A program made the position numbers and the translations under genes. A stretch of 42,477 nucleotides of DNA from Candidatus Poribacteria bacterium. GTDB taxonomy: Bacteria; Poribacteria; WGA-4E; B28-G17. The notes beneath the pieces were generated by a model. That model was not told the DNA's origin. It worked only from the letters and a program-made list of their open reading frames with translations, and did not search any database. The stretch's first letter is position 1; every line of letters starts with the position of its first letter. Location of the stretch: positions 1 through 42,477 of the forward strand of contig JAGGXZ010000183.1 of NCBI GenBank assembly GCA_021162805.1. The letters are read 5' to 3'. This document shows, piece by piece, positions 8,774 to 16,417 of this stretch.

Positions 8774-9524
8774 TTATCTCCACCATCCCAAACCCCTGTG
8801 AGTTTTTCGCGCCCAATCCGGCGTCGTAGGCCAGATGGAAGAAGGGTTCGGGTAAGTCCAGCTCATAGATCCCCGTCCAGCCCTTTATCACGGTATCACG
8901 ATACATCACCACGCTCTCATCCCCCTTCCGAACCCTGACAGGTCGGATATGTCCCTCGCTCAGGCTCATAATTTCATCATCACTCCACCCGAGCGCTCTG
9001 CCCTTCCTCCCCAAATTCGCCAGAATGTGCTTCTCCCATTCCACCTCAAAAGGGCTGTAATAGTAAGTCTTCCTTCGCCCGTCGCCGGTCATCAACGTGC
9101 TGTAAACCGTGATCGGCGAAATGGCACGGACTTTGACCGGCATGCTCACCTCCGGTATCTCCTCAACCTCCACCGACACCACCTCACATCGACCTTCCCC
9201 TATAAACACGATGGATTGACGTAGCAGATGTTCGATCAGCGACTCGAGAAATCTATCGTGAACCGAGCCCACGTGAAGCCTGATCGGGCCGGGGAAGGTG
9301 ATGGATCGTCCCTCAGCATCCCGCCCTATACGATACCTCCCCATCAGCCGGCTGAAAGTGAAGAGCTTGAAACGGCGTTTTCCGGAGGGGAAACCCTCGT
9401 CATGCAGCCAGTCGGCGATCGCCCTCTCCAGATTGTGATAGATCATCCCCTGAACCAAGCTGTTATACTGAATCGGCAGGGTGAGAGCGCCGTCAAGCGG
9501 CTGTAGCGTCAAGATTATCCTCAC
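8736..9524 (-). CDS. cas6: Cas6 crRNA-processing endoribonuclease
   Basis: A 262-residue protein with the duplicated-RAMP architecture of Cas6. The glycine-rich loop near the C-terminus (GLGAKNSQGFGMV) is the family's defining motif. His30 in GMIYHNL lies where many Cas6 enzymes carry their catalytic histidine. Known role: cuts the pre-crRNA in each repeat 8 nt before the spacer, leaving the ATTGAAAC handle seen in the array. It is the first gene of the cas operon, starts with GTG, and is preceded by GGGGTGATGGG. The 5' untranslated region runs back to the promoter at 9596-9604. Confidence 0.95.
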   Translation of the reverse strand: MRIILTLQPLDGALTLPIQYNSLVQGMIYHNLERAIADWLHDEGFPSGKRRFKLFTFSRLMGRYRIGRDAEGRSITFPGPIRLHVGSVHDRFLESLIEHLLRQSIVFIGEGRCEVVSVEVEEIPEVSMPVKVRAISPITVYSTLMTGDGRRKTYYYSPFEVEWEKHILANLGRKGRALGWSDDEIMSLSEGHIRPVRVRKGDESVVMYRDTVIKGWTGIYELDLPEPFFHLAYDAGLGAKNSQGFGMVEIIETGRDESDQRD

Positions 9525-9567
9525 GGACCCATCACCCCCAGATATGTGGGAGACAGAAGGATGCTTT

Positions 9568-9587
9568 CTCCTGTTTCCCGTCTCCTC
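9568..9587. repeat. Purine/pyrimidine-rich intergenic repeat, copy A (cas 5' UTR)
   Basis: CTCCTGTTTCCCGTCTCCTC here matches 11229-11248 at 19 of 20 positions, and looser relatives occur at about 30010-30057 and 32821-32893. Together with GGGAGACAG at 9548-9556 the downstream CTGTTTCCC (9571-9579) forms an 8-of-9 inverted repeat. It falls between the predicted cas transcription start (about 9589) and cas6, so it would be part of the cas mRNA leader. Confidence 0.6.
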
Positions 9588-9595
9588 TCTCCCTA

Positions 9596-9604
9596 ATTAT
9601 AACA
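9596..9604 (-). promoter_or_regulatory. Promoter of the cas operon (extended -10)
   Basis: On the minus strand TG-T-TATAAT, a perfect extended -10 element, occupies 9596-9604, giving a start near 9589 and a 5' UTR of about 65 bases before cas6. There is no good -35 box 17 bases upstream; that region is occupied by the palindrome at 9610-9630. An extended -10 promoter without a -35 is a coherent picture for a regulated promoter. Confidence 0.65.
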
Positions 9605-9609
9605 TGTGC

Positions 9610-9630
9610 GAGTGCAATATATATGCACTC
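9610..9630. promoter_or_regulatory. Palindromic operator candidate upstream of the cas promoter
   Basis: GAGTGCA and TGCACTC form a perfect 7-bp inverted repeat around the AT-only centre ATATATA. The 21-bp element sits at about -21 to -41 relative to the predicted cas start, overlapping the -35 region, and only 5 bases beyond the stop of the WYL regulator gene. This is the expected form of a binding site for a dimeric regulator. That the WYL protein is the ligand is inference. Confidence 0.6.
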
Positions 9631-9635
9631 ACCTT

Positions 9636-10601
9636 TCAGCCGTAAACTTTTTTCATCCTTTCGATCTCTTCCCTTATCTCCCTGCGGAGGCTTTCAGGCT
9701 GGAGCACCTCGGCATGCGAACCATAACCCATCACCCACCGCTTTACCTCATCCAATCCACCCACCCTTAACCGCAGTATAAGCTCTCCGGAGGCCAGCTC
9801 CTCTATCTTCTGGCTCGGATGCCACCTGCGCTCCCTTATCCAGCGTGCCTGGTAGGCGTCGAATTTGATCACAACCTCGACCGGCTCCTTTCCCCGTTCG
9901 GCTATGAATCCCTTGGACAGATACTCGTCGAGCGAGAAGCTCGGGTCCTTATCGAATCGGTAGGGCAGGACCTTCAATCTCCTTATGCGGCTTACGAGAA
10001 AATCGCGCACCTCACCCCTTCTGTGACAGAAGGCTATCAGATACCAGTCGCCGCGGATGTTGTGAAGATGGTATGGATCGACGGTTCTCTCGTTCAACTC
10101 GTCACGGCTGGCCGTGTAGTAGAGGATCTCCACCTGACACTTTTTCTCTATCGCCTGATGTAGATCCGCAAGCAGTTCGGTGTCGACCTCGACCGTCGAG
10201 CCTCCGGTGAAGACGATCCCCGATAACGTCTCCTCCGGATCGAAGCTTATGTGTTCCGGCAGGTATTGCGTTATCTTCTTCAACGCCAGGCGCAGAGGTT
10301 GTTCGAAGGGGGTTCCCAGATACCGCCTGACGAGCTCCTCTCCCAGGAAGAAGGCGATTATCTCCTTTTTTGTCAGGATTATGGAGGGCAGTGAGTAGCT
10401 CGGCTCGGTGTAGTACCATCCGCCTTTGATCCTGTCATATCCGATCGGAGCTCCCAGACGATCTATCATGAACCTCCTGTCTCCATAGGCCGTCCTGATG
10501 TTCCGCAGCTCAAAGCGTTCCTTAACCTTACGGGCGTTCGGGTATCTCCCAGCCCGAATCTCCCTGTCTATCCAGAGGATCCTTTCCAGCTTCGTGGACA
10601 T
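9636..10601 (-). CDS. WYL-domain transcriptional regulator
   Basis: About 321 residues from the chosen ATG. The N-terminal winged helix-turn-helix (about 1-65) has LERILWIDREIRAGRYPNARK followed by a recognition helix region, given here as LERILWIDREI. A WYL domain follows (about 135-225) with the literal motif in GDWYLIAF and the arginine-containing VSRIRRLKVL. A C-terminal WCX-type extension completes it. Known role: WYL proteins are ligand- or nucleic-acid-responsive regulators, and several lie beside or repress CRISPR-Cas and other defence operons. The frame opens at a GTG at 10616, but the ATG at 10601 has AGGTAGGGAG before it. It lies directly upstream of the cas promoter on the same strand, which makes it the prime candidate regulator of cas expression. 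Confidence 0.9.
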   Translation of the reverse strand: MSTKLERILWIDREIRAGRYPNARKVKERFELRNIRTAYGDRRFMIDRLGAPIGYDRIKGGWYYTEPSYSLPSIILTKKEIIAFFLGEELVRRYLGTPFEQPLRLALKKITQYLPEHISFDPEETLSGIVFTGGSTVEVDTELLADLHQAIEKKCQVEILYYTASRDELNERTVDPYHLHNIRGDWYLIAFCHRRGEVRDFLVSRIRRLKVLPYRFDKDPSFSLDEYLSKGFIAERGKEPVEVVIKFDAYQARWIRERRWHPSQKIEELASGELILRLRVGGLDEVKRWVMGYGSHAEVLQPESLRREIREEIERMKKVYG

Positions 10602-10633
10602 CTCCCTACCTCTCACGTCTCCATCGAGGACAA

Positions 10634-10662
10634 ATTATAAACCGTTATGGGGAGACATACAA
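10634..10662 (-). promoter_or_regulatory. Promoter of the WYL regulator gene
   Basis: On the minus strand TTGTAT (10657-10662) and TATAAT (10634-10639) are 17 bases apart, giving a start near 10627, about 26 bases before the ATG. The -10 is perfect and the -35 partial. Confidence 0.6.
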
Positions 10663-10669
10663 CAGCAAA

Positions 10670-10706
10670 ATCACCGGGAGAGCTATCGCCATAGGGTTCC
10701 GGTGAT
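10670..10706. promoter_or_regulatory. Inverted repeat between the divergent WYL and cupin genes
   Basis: ATCACCGG (10670-10677) and CCGGTGAT (10699-10706) are a perfect 8-bp inverted repeat with a 21-base centre, lying just upstream of the WYL promoter. It could be an operator. It does not resemble the palindrome at 9610-9630, so a shared regulator is not supported. The rest of 10617-10877 shows no gene I can support. Confidence 0.35.
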
Positions 10707-10877
10707 GAGGGCGTGCCGACCTCAGCGGGGATTAGACGGCTTTCCGATAGGCAAAAGCATTATATCACAAAGGCTTCTGCTAAGACAACTACGGATATCG
10801 GTGTGAAGAAATGGTCGTTGACGATGGGAGGCGAAGATGATAAAATTGCCCCGAAATCTGCCGTGAGAGGTGATGGG

Positions 10878-11213
10878 ATGCTCAAGAGGAGATATGATGA
10901 GGCGAGGCTTGAGAGATACGGCCAGGGGGTGAAACTATACTGGCTGGTGGATGAAAGGGACGGGGCCGAAAACTTCTCGATGAGGCTCTTCGAGGTCGAA
11001 CCTCAAAGCAGCACTCCCTTCCACACCCATCCATGGGAACATGAGGTCTTCATAATAGAGGGCGAAGGGGCAGTCAGGCTGGAGGACGGCGAGGTGCCGT
11101 TCTCATCGGGCGACGCCATATTCATCAAGCCCAACGAGAAGCATCAGTTTACGAACAAGGGGGATAAGGTTTTAAAGATGATATGCGTCATCCCACTGAA
11201 GGGTAAAGGATGA
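10878..11213 (+). CDS. Small cupin-domain protein
   Basis: A 111-residue single-domain cupin. Motif 1 reads TPFHTHPWEHEVFIIEGEG (given in part: FHTHPWEHEVFIIEG), with the three metal-binding positions His-His-Glu. Motif 2 has GDAIFIKPNEKHQF with the fourth ligand His. The frame is open well upstream, but homologous cupins start near here and GAGGTG lies 5 bases before the ATG at 10878. Function is not predictable beyond metal-dependent sugar or small-molecule binding. It converges on the galactokinase fusion gene and their 3' ends overlap by 70 bases. Confidence 0.85.
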   Translation: MLKRRYDEARLERYGQGVKLYWLVDERDGAENFSMRLFEVEPQSSTPFHTHPWEHEVFIIEGEGAVRLEDGEVPFSSGDAIFIKPNEKHQFTNKGDKVLKMICVIPLKGKG

Positions 11214-13591
11214 TCGTTCAAATTCCGCCTCCTGTTTCCTGTCTCCTCCCAGCTCCGAGAGAGCTGCAGGATGTATCTTTCGACCGTTTCCAGATCCTCC
11301 TTCGCCTTTATGCCTTTCGTCTCCCTCGGATCGGCCATCGCCAGGGCCAGGACCGTTTTCCCCTCGCGTGCCATCTCCCTGACCATCATGTTGGGAAACC
11401 CCAGCTCTCCCCCGGGTGTGTCGTATTTCCCCTCAGGCAGATAATGCTCGCGATGTAGCCTTCCCAGGGATTCAAACATCTCGCGGCACGGGAGCAGGAA
11501 GAAGCCGATGTTATCCTCGCCGACCTCAGGGGCCTTCGCCCCCTCGAGGTGGGTCTCGAGGCTGTCAATCACCCATCCCTCCTCATCCCTCACGATCGGC
11601 GCGTAGGGATTCGATCTCAGAGCCGTCGGGAAGGTCATGCTGCTGAATCGAGCTGCCTGATGGATCAGGATGGAATCCCTTATGGTTTCGACCTTGACGA
11701 CGGGCTGTGTGCCCCATATCACCGCCACGTCTCCGTCGAAATCCCTCAACCTCTCCCTCGCGGAGAACACGGCGTTCGCCGTCCCCAGCGCCTCCTCCTG
11801 AACGACGTAGTCGACCTGATATCCCGAAAGGGCCTTTCTGATCGGATCGAGCGTCTCGGGGCTTACGATCACCACCGGCCTCTCGACGTCGAAGGGAAGG
11901 GCGAGGAACTTCTCGAGGACATATCTCACCACCGGAATTCCGAAGACCGGCGCGAGGGGCTTGGGGACCTCGAGCCCGCTCCGCCTCGCCCTCACCCCTT
12001 TGCCGGCGGCGACGATCACCGGTTTCACCGGCCGGGAGGGTCCCTCTCCGAGGAGCCCGTCGACTATCGCCCTGATCTCATCCTCATTCTCCCTCCATCT
12101 CACCGGATCGTTTACCAACTCGATCAACCTGAACCGTTTTGACTCGGATGACGGGACGTAGATGGATCCATCGCCAGGTGATGAGATCATGATCGTGTCC
12201 TTATAGGAGCAGCTGCGGACGTTTTCGATCGCCCTCCGGACGTCCTCCTCTATAATCAACGCCAGGATGTTCCCCCCGAACCCTCCTCCCATTACCCTAG
12301 CTCCCAGGACTCCGTCACAGGAGCGTATGAGCTGGATCAGCTCCTCGATCCTTCCGGTGCTCACCTCATAGAGGTCCCTGAGGCTGCGGTGGGTCTCATC
12401 GAGCAGACGGCCGATCTGCGTCATCCTATCGATCTCGCCTCTGATATCCCCCTCCGATCCGGCCTCATGGGCCTCTTTCAGGATCTCGGCCGCCGCTATG
12501 ACCCGCCTTATCTCACCCAAGTGATGTTCGGCCCTATCCCGAACCTTCAGCGGCGAATCCATCCCCTTGACCTGAAACAGCGCCGGATATAGCTCCCTGA
12601 GCTCGCCCTCCATCTCTTCGAATCTCGATAGGAACTCGCGCAATGTGATGGATTGGGGCAGGAGCGAGAGAACCATCTCGATCGTCTCCCACTCCCTATC
12701 CAGCGAGGCCCTATCGCGCGAGGCTATGGCACTCAGAAGGGACCTCCACCGGATCTCAAGCGATTCGTTCCGTGAGAGGACATCCCTCAGGAGGGCCGGT
12801 ATGATGAATTTGGAGACGGCGGATCGCTCGTTGTATTCGCTCATCACGGCGCTGCCTTTATCGGCCGGATGGGCGTAGAAGGTCACCCATCTGTACCGCC
12901 CGACGGGCATCGGGATCGGTTCGACTGAGAACGGGTGGAAGCTTATGAGCAGAGCGTGATTTTCCCTGGCGAAGCACATCGTCGCGTGATCCATCTTCCC
13001 ACCGCGCGTTCCGACGAGCCACTCGGCCCTAGAGGATGACTCGGCCAACTCGTCCATATCGATCTTCATCCCGTTAGCGGCCCTTATGCCGATCCCTGAG
13101 GCGACGACAAGGGCGGACGAGGAGGAGGCGCCGCCCGCCGGGGGTATGGTCGACTCGACGAGCAGATCGATGCCCCTGAGGTTCTCCTCCGGACGCAGAT
13201 TCTGAAGGTAAAAGGCGGAGGCCTTGATATAGTTGATCCAGTTGGGAGGCGGGACGCCCAGCTCGGCCAGATAGCTCATCCAGCGTCGGCCTGGATCGGG
13301 ATCGTCGGGTGGGCGGAACTCGCCGATGGAGAAGCTCCCTGGAGGGTATCCGGGCGTGAGGGTCTCGGCCCTGACGATATCATCCTCCCTCGGCCTGAAG
13401 GCGACGATCATGGTGTGTCGATCGCTGGCGAACGGGAGGACGGCGGTTTTGAAATACTCCACATAATCTATGTGCTCGCCTATGATGTTTATCCTGGCGG
13501 GGGCCGTCGCGAAGCCCATCTCCCCCTCCCCGAACCTCTCTTCGAACCTTTTCATCAGCCCTATGAACCTGGAGAGGGTCTCCCTTTTCAC
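11144..13591 (-). CDS. Bifunctional galactokinase-like GHMP kinase / sugar-phosphate nucleotidyltransferase
   Basis: An 815-residue fusion. Residues 1 to about 475 are a GHMP kinase with the galactokinase signature (ARINIIGEHIDY), the phosphate-binding PPAGGASSSSALVVA and motif 3 GGGFGGNILA. Residues about 510-800 are a nucleotidyltransferase of the GlmU/RmlA type: VIVAAGKGVRARRSG, KPLAPVFGIPV and EEALGTANAV. Inference: one polypeptide phosphorylates a sugar at C1 and then activates it to an NDP-sugar, a salvage route. Substrate is unknown. GTG start at 13591 with GGAGG 6 bases before it. The last roughly 30 residues look non-conserved; part of the tail is encoded by the repeat at 11229-11248 and overlaps the convergent cupin gene. 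Confidence 0.9.
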   Translation of the reverse strand: MKRETLSRFIGLMKRFEERFGEGEMGFATAPARINIIGEHIDYVEYFKTAVLPFASDRHTMIVAFRPREDDIVRAETLTPGYPPGSFSIGEFRPPDDPDPGRRWMSYLAELGVPPPNWINYIKASAFYLQNLRPEENLRGIDLLVESTIPPAGGASSSSALVVASGIGIRAANGMKIDMDELAESSSRAEWLVGTRGGKMDHATMCFARENHALLISFHPFSVEPIPMPVGRYRWVTFYAHPADKGSAVMSEYNERSAVSKFIIPALLRDVLSRNESLEIRWRSLLSAIASRDRASLDREWETIEMVLSLLPQSITLREFLSRFEEMEGELRELYPALFQVKGMDSPLKVRDRAEHHLGEIRRVIAAAEILKEAHEAGSEGDIRGEIDRMTQIGRLLDETHRSLRDLYEVSTGRIEELIQLIRSCDGVLGARVMGGGFGGNILALIIEEDVRRAIENVRSCSYKDTIMISSPGDGSIYVPSSESKRFRLIELVNDPVRWRENEDEIRAIVDGLLGEGPSRPVKPVIVAAGKGVRARRSGLEVPKPLAPVFGIPVVRYVLEKFLALPFDVERPVVIVSPETLDPIRKALSGYQVDYVVQEEALGTANAVFSARERLRDFDGDVAVIWGTQPVVKVETIRDSILIHQAARFSSMTFPTALRSNPYAPIVRDEEGWVIDSLETHLEGAKAPEVGEDNIGFFLLPCREMFESLGRLHREHYLPEGKYDTPGGELGFPNMMVREMAREGKTVLALAMADPRETKGIKAKEDLETVERYILQLSRSWEETGNRRRNLNDHPLPFSGMTHIIFKTLSPLFVN
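11229..11248. repeat. Intergenic-type repeat, copy B (inside the 3' end of the fusion gene)
   Basis: CTCCTGTTTCCTGTCTCCTC matches copy A at 9568-9587 in 19 of 20 bases. Here it is read through by the GHMP kinase/nucleotidyltransferase gene and encodes the residues EETGNRRR. It lies just past the stop of the convergent cupin gene. Confidence 0.6.
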
Positions 13592-13605
13592 CCATCACCT
13601 CCGTA

Positions 13606-14256
13606 TCAAACGCCCTTGACGATCTTATACAGTTTGGTGGCCAAGTTGAAAAGGAATGAGGAGCTTTTGCCCCCTATCCCTGCCGATCTGAGTTTTTCGA
13701 GGAAATCCTTTGGCCCTTCGAACGGCTCCATCAGCACGTATCCACGTCCGATCTCGAAGGTCATGTGTGCATCGCTGCCCGCTCCGACGGGGATATCGTG
13801 TTCCTCAGCGAATCTCATCGCCCTTCTGTTCGACCATCTCAGCACGTTTCGGGCGTTAAATCCCTCGATGGCGTCGACAAGGGGATATATCCTCAGGAAA
13901 GCCTCCCTTTTGATCACCTCCCTGCGGAAGATATCGAACGGATGTGTGATGTAGACCAATCCGCCCTGTTCCTTTATCCTCTCTATCGTCTCCTCCGGAG
14001 AGAGATCCGGGGGAATCCTCTCCTTCAGGAACAGACCCGCCACCTCGCCCTCCTTCGTCCTGATCTCCTCCCCCACGATCACGCGTCCGGGCATCATCTC
14101 GTTGAGTTTGAGGGCGCCTTCGATCGAGTTGTGATCCAGTATTCCGACGATATCCAGTTCCCTCTCATCGCATATCCGGAGGATGTCATCGAGCTTCGTG
14201 CGACAATCCGGGGAGAACTCGGTATGAACATGCATATCGATCTTTAGCAGCTTCAT
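13606..14256 (-). CDS. PHP-domain phosphoesterase
   Basis: About 216 residues of the polymerase-and-histidinol-phosphatase fold. Metal-binding motifs are visible: DMHVHTEFSPD near the N-terminus, LDHNSIEG, GEEIRTKEGE, THPFD and AGSDAH. Known role: metal-dependent phosphoesterases acting on phosphorylated small molecules; the substrate cannot be told. Two starts are possible. The ATG at 14256 shares ATGA with the upstream gene's stop (4-base overlap), which I favour; an ATG at 14265 adds three residues. It lies 14 bases before the galactokinase fusion gene, so flavoprotein, PHP and kinase form one operon. Confidence 0.88.
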   Translation of the reverse strand: MKLLKIDMHVHTEFSPDCRTKLDDILRICDERELDIVGILDHNSIEGALKLNEMMPGRVIVGEEIRTKEGEVAGLFLKERIPPDLSPEETIERIKEQGGLVYITHPFDIFRREVIKREAFLRIYPLVDAIEGFNARNVLRWSNRRAMRFAEEHDIPVGAGSDAHMTFEIGRGYVLMEPFEGPKDFLEKLRSAGIGGKSSSFLFNLATKLYKIVKGV

Positions 14257-15443
14257 CCGAACCATCCGAATCTGGCCAGATGTCTCAGCTCAAGGAGGAG
14301 TCTGGGATCGTTCAGCAGCACGGTCTTGAAGATCTGGAAGACGGTCAGCTCTCCCCCCGGTATCTTCGAGAGGGCATGGGCGCATCTGTCCAGGGTTTCA
14401 TCGCTGAACCTGAGCACCCCCTCCCGCACCCTGCGGAGGTGTTTGAAGGTCCTGCCGACCTCCCGGTCCCACCTTTCGGGATACCGGCTGAGGAACCGCT
14501 CTGACGTATCCCCCGCCTTGATCGCCTCGACCGCCACCTCTCCCGCTATTCGGCCGGCTATCATGGCGTTGATTATCCCGCCTCCGGAGAGGGGATCGTT
14601 TTGATGGGCGGCATCTCCGGCTATCATGATCCCGTTCGCGACGATCTTTGGGAGCGTTCCGTCTATGGGGACGCTTCCGACGACGAGGGAGAGTATCGAT
14701 CCGTTTGGGAATCTGTCCCTGACGAATCTGTTCAGATAATCCAGGGCCAGCCTTCCATCTCCGCCGGAGATCGTCCCGCCGATTCCCACCCCTACGTTTG
14801 CCGTTCGATCGCCTTTGGGGAAGACCCAGGCATATCCCCTCGGCGCGAGCTCATGTCCCAGATAGAAGTCGCAGAACTCCGGCTCGATCTCCACGTTAGC
14901 CATCAGGTATTGGGCGCAGACGTCTATCTCATCGATCCTAAGGGCGGTGTCCAATCCGGCCCATCTTCCCACCTGTGACTCGACCCCGTCGGCGGCTATA
15001 ACGAGATCGGATCGAACCTCGTAGATCCTGCCCAGATGTTTGAAGCGCACGCCCCTGACGAAGTCCTCCTCCTTTATCACGTCGAATACCTGAGCCTTGA
15101 CGAGCACCTCGGCTCCCGCCTCAACGGCCATCTGGGCGAGATATCTATCGAAGATTTTCCTCTCCAGGACCACCCCTGCTCCGGGCTGTTCCACCACGAC
15201 CGGGGTGCCGTCGGGCGAGAAGATCCTGCCGCCGTTTATCCACGCGGATATCCACCTGGGATCGGGCTTCACGAACCGGCTGAGCTCTCCAAGCGATACC
15301 GCCTCGGCACACCTGACGGGCGAGCCGATCTCCTGACGCTTTTCAAGCAGCAGCACCGAGAGACCTTCCCCTGCGATGACCTTAGCGGCGGTCGAACCGG
15401 CCGGCCCCGCTCCGACCACCACAGCGTCGTATCTCCCCTTCAA
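14253..15443 (-). CDS. Geranylgeranyl-reductase-family flavoprotein
   Basis: A 396-residue FAD protein. The N-terminal dinucleotide fold is YDAVVVGAGPAGSTAAKVIA, followed by LLLEKRQEIGSPVRCAEA, a Cys-containing signature of the family; the second FAD motif is IMIAGDAAHQNDPLSGGGI. Known role: reduction of isoprenoid double bonds in membrane lipids, quinones or tetrapyrrole side chains. The frame opens at an ATG at 15509, but that gives a 22-residue extension foreign to the family. A TTG at 15443 gives MKGRYDAVVVGAG and has a perfect GGAGG (15451-15455) 7 bases before it, so I use it. The discarded extension lies in the cassette boundary region. Confidence 0.88.
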   Translation of the reverse strand: MKGRYDAVVVGAGPAGSTAAKVIAGEGLSVLLLEKRQEIGSPVRCAEAVSLGELSRFVKPDPRWISAWINGGRIFSPDGTPVVVEQPGAGVVLERKIFDRYLAQMAVEAGAEVLVKAQVFDVIKEEDFVRGVRFKHLGRIYEVRSDLVIAADGVESQVGRWAGLDTALRIDEIDVCAQYLMANVEIEPEFCDFYLGHELAPRGYAWVFPKGDRTANVGVGIGGTISGGDGRLALDYLNRFVRDRFPNGSILSLVVGSVPIDGTLPKIVANGIMIAGDAAHQNDPLSGGGIINAMIAGRIAGEVAVEAIKAGDTSERFLSRYPERWDREVGRTFKHLRRVREGVLRFSDETLDRCAHALSKIPGGELTVFQIFKTVLLNDPRLLLELRHLARFGWFG

Positions 15444-15482
15444 CGTCTTTCCTCCGAAATGGCATTTATCGACGCGCATGCT

Positions 15483-15500
15483 GTTATATGAAGTGGCGGT
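15483..15500. repeat. Cassette boundary: R-box inverted repeat downstream of the methyltransferase gene
   Basis: The plus-strand sequence GTTATATGAAGTGGCGGT here matches, as an inverted copy, GTTATATGAAATGACGGT on the minus strand at 16325-16342 (16 of 18). In cassette orientation it reads ATATAAC, the exact complement of the GTTATAT box before the methyltransferase gene. That is what an integron cassette requires of its two ends. A full attC beyond this box, towards 15443, is not recognisable, so this end seems truncated. Confidence 0.5.
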
Positions 15501-15505
15501 TTCTT

Positions 15506-16321
15506 TCATTTTGTAGCTATATTAAATATATCTCCCCCTTTCCCAATACATTCAACCTTTTTGAACCCTACTTCCTTCAATATTTTAACATAGTCCTGAA
15601 ATGTCCATTTGATTCTGGGATTCATTATAAAAGCTATTTCCGCCCTCATAATACCTTGTTTTTCAATAAGGTAGATGCGTTTTTCAAGGATACCTTCGGC
15701 GGTCTTTTCAGCAACTTCAATGCTTGTCACCCTCATACCATCCTTTTCATAGGGGGGAAGGATTACCAATTTCTCCCGATTTTCCCACTCCCTTTCGATT
15801 AGATTCTTTAAACCCGATCTTGTCGTCAATTCGGGATTAAGACTACCGAATATGAATTTACCATCATAATTAAGAACGGAATAAATACCTGCAGCTGAGG
15901 CTTTTAGAGTCTCATAGGTTTCTATCTCGTCGAAATAATCGCTAAACACACAATCATAGGTGCGGCCACATTTAAGTCCCAACTCCTCCCAGCGGGAGTG
16001 AAAGAACCGAATGTTAACACCTCTTTCTTTTGCAAGCTGCGGGGCATATCTAACGGCAATCGCGCTGCCGTCGGAGCCTTCAACTTCATATCCCTTTTCG
16101 GCGATAAGCACCGTCTTAAACCCAAGCCCACATGAGCAATCTAACACGGATTTAACTTTTAACAGGGTGAGCAGTGAAAATAACGGTTTCAAACCTTTTC
16201 GTATCTCATTCCAATATTCCGATTCCCATAACTCTCTTGTAAACCAGGACCACTTCCAAACGATATTCCAGGACTCCTCTTCACTTGAAGGAATTTTAAC
16301 TTTCACCTTCATCTTCTTCAT
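15506..16321 (-). CDS. SAM-dependent class I methyltransferase
   Basis: A 271-residue protein. Methyltransferase motif I is VLDCSCGLGFKTVLIA (around 59-74), followed by acidic post-I VEGSDGSAIAV. The middle motif YDCVFSDYFDEI and a late ILKEVGFKKVECIGKGGD complete the Rossmann fold. The substrate is unknown; no DNA-methyltransferase DPPY/NPPY motif is visible. Its DNA is clearly more AT-rich than the neighbours and it does not share function with the surrounding operons. The ATG lies 15 bases after the GTTATAT box of the attC at 16336-16417, the spacing expected for an integron cassette gene. Confidence 0.85.
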   Translation of the reverse strand: MKKMKVKVKIPSSEEESWNIVWKWSWFTRELWESEYWNEIRKGLKPLFSLLTLLKVKSVLDCSCGLGFKTVLIAEKGYEVEGSDGSAIAVRYAPQLAKERGVNIRFFHSRWEELGLKCGRTYDCVFSDYFDEIETYETLKASAAGIYSVLNYDGKFIFGSLNPELTTRSGLKNLIEREWENREKLVILPPYEKDGMRVTSIEVAEKTAEGILEKRIYLIEKQGIMRAEIAFIMNPRIKWTFQDYVKILKEVGFKKVECIGKGGDIFNIATK

Positions 16322-16335
16322 TTCACCGTCATTTC

Positions 16336-16417
16336 ATATAACGTTTTGCTGGCATACGAGGTTCGGCTTTACCGAATTTGGGTGGAGCGAAGCGTGGTCG
16401 TATATCCGCTGTTAGGC
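16336..16417 (-). other. Probable integron attC recombination site
   Basis: Read on the minus strand, the 82-base element begins GCCTAAC (RYYYAAC consensus) and ends GTTATAT (GTTRRRY with one deviation). Inside, GCGGATATACGA pairs imperfectly with TCGTATGCCAGC, the L boxes, with an unpaired AAAAC-side spacer. The centre holds a TTCGG-TAAAG-CCGAA hairpin. This is the architecture of attC: imperfect stem, extrahelical bases and variable terminal structure. GCCTAAC is the complement of GTTAGGC at the upstream boundary of the protease gene, as required for one cassette. The protease stop codon lies inside the element. Confidence 0.6.

Noticed and set aside
10837-10866. Nine-codon plus-strand frame with a good GGAGG site, ending just before the cupin start
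   Set aside because: Could be a leader peptide, but it has no codon pattern suggestive of attenuation and no hairpin follows; too short to support.
15506-16321. Methyltransferase as part of a restriction-modification system
   Set aside because: No DNA-methyltransferase catalytic motif is seen and no restriction enzyme gene is adjacent.
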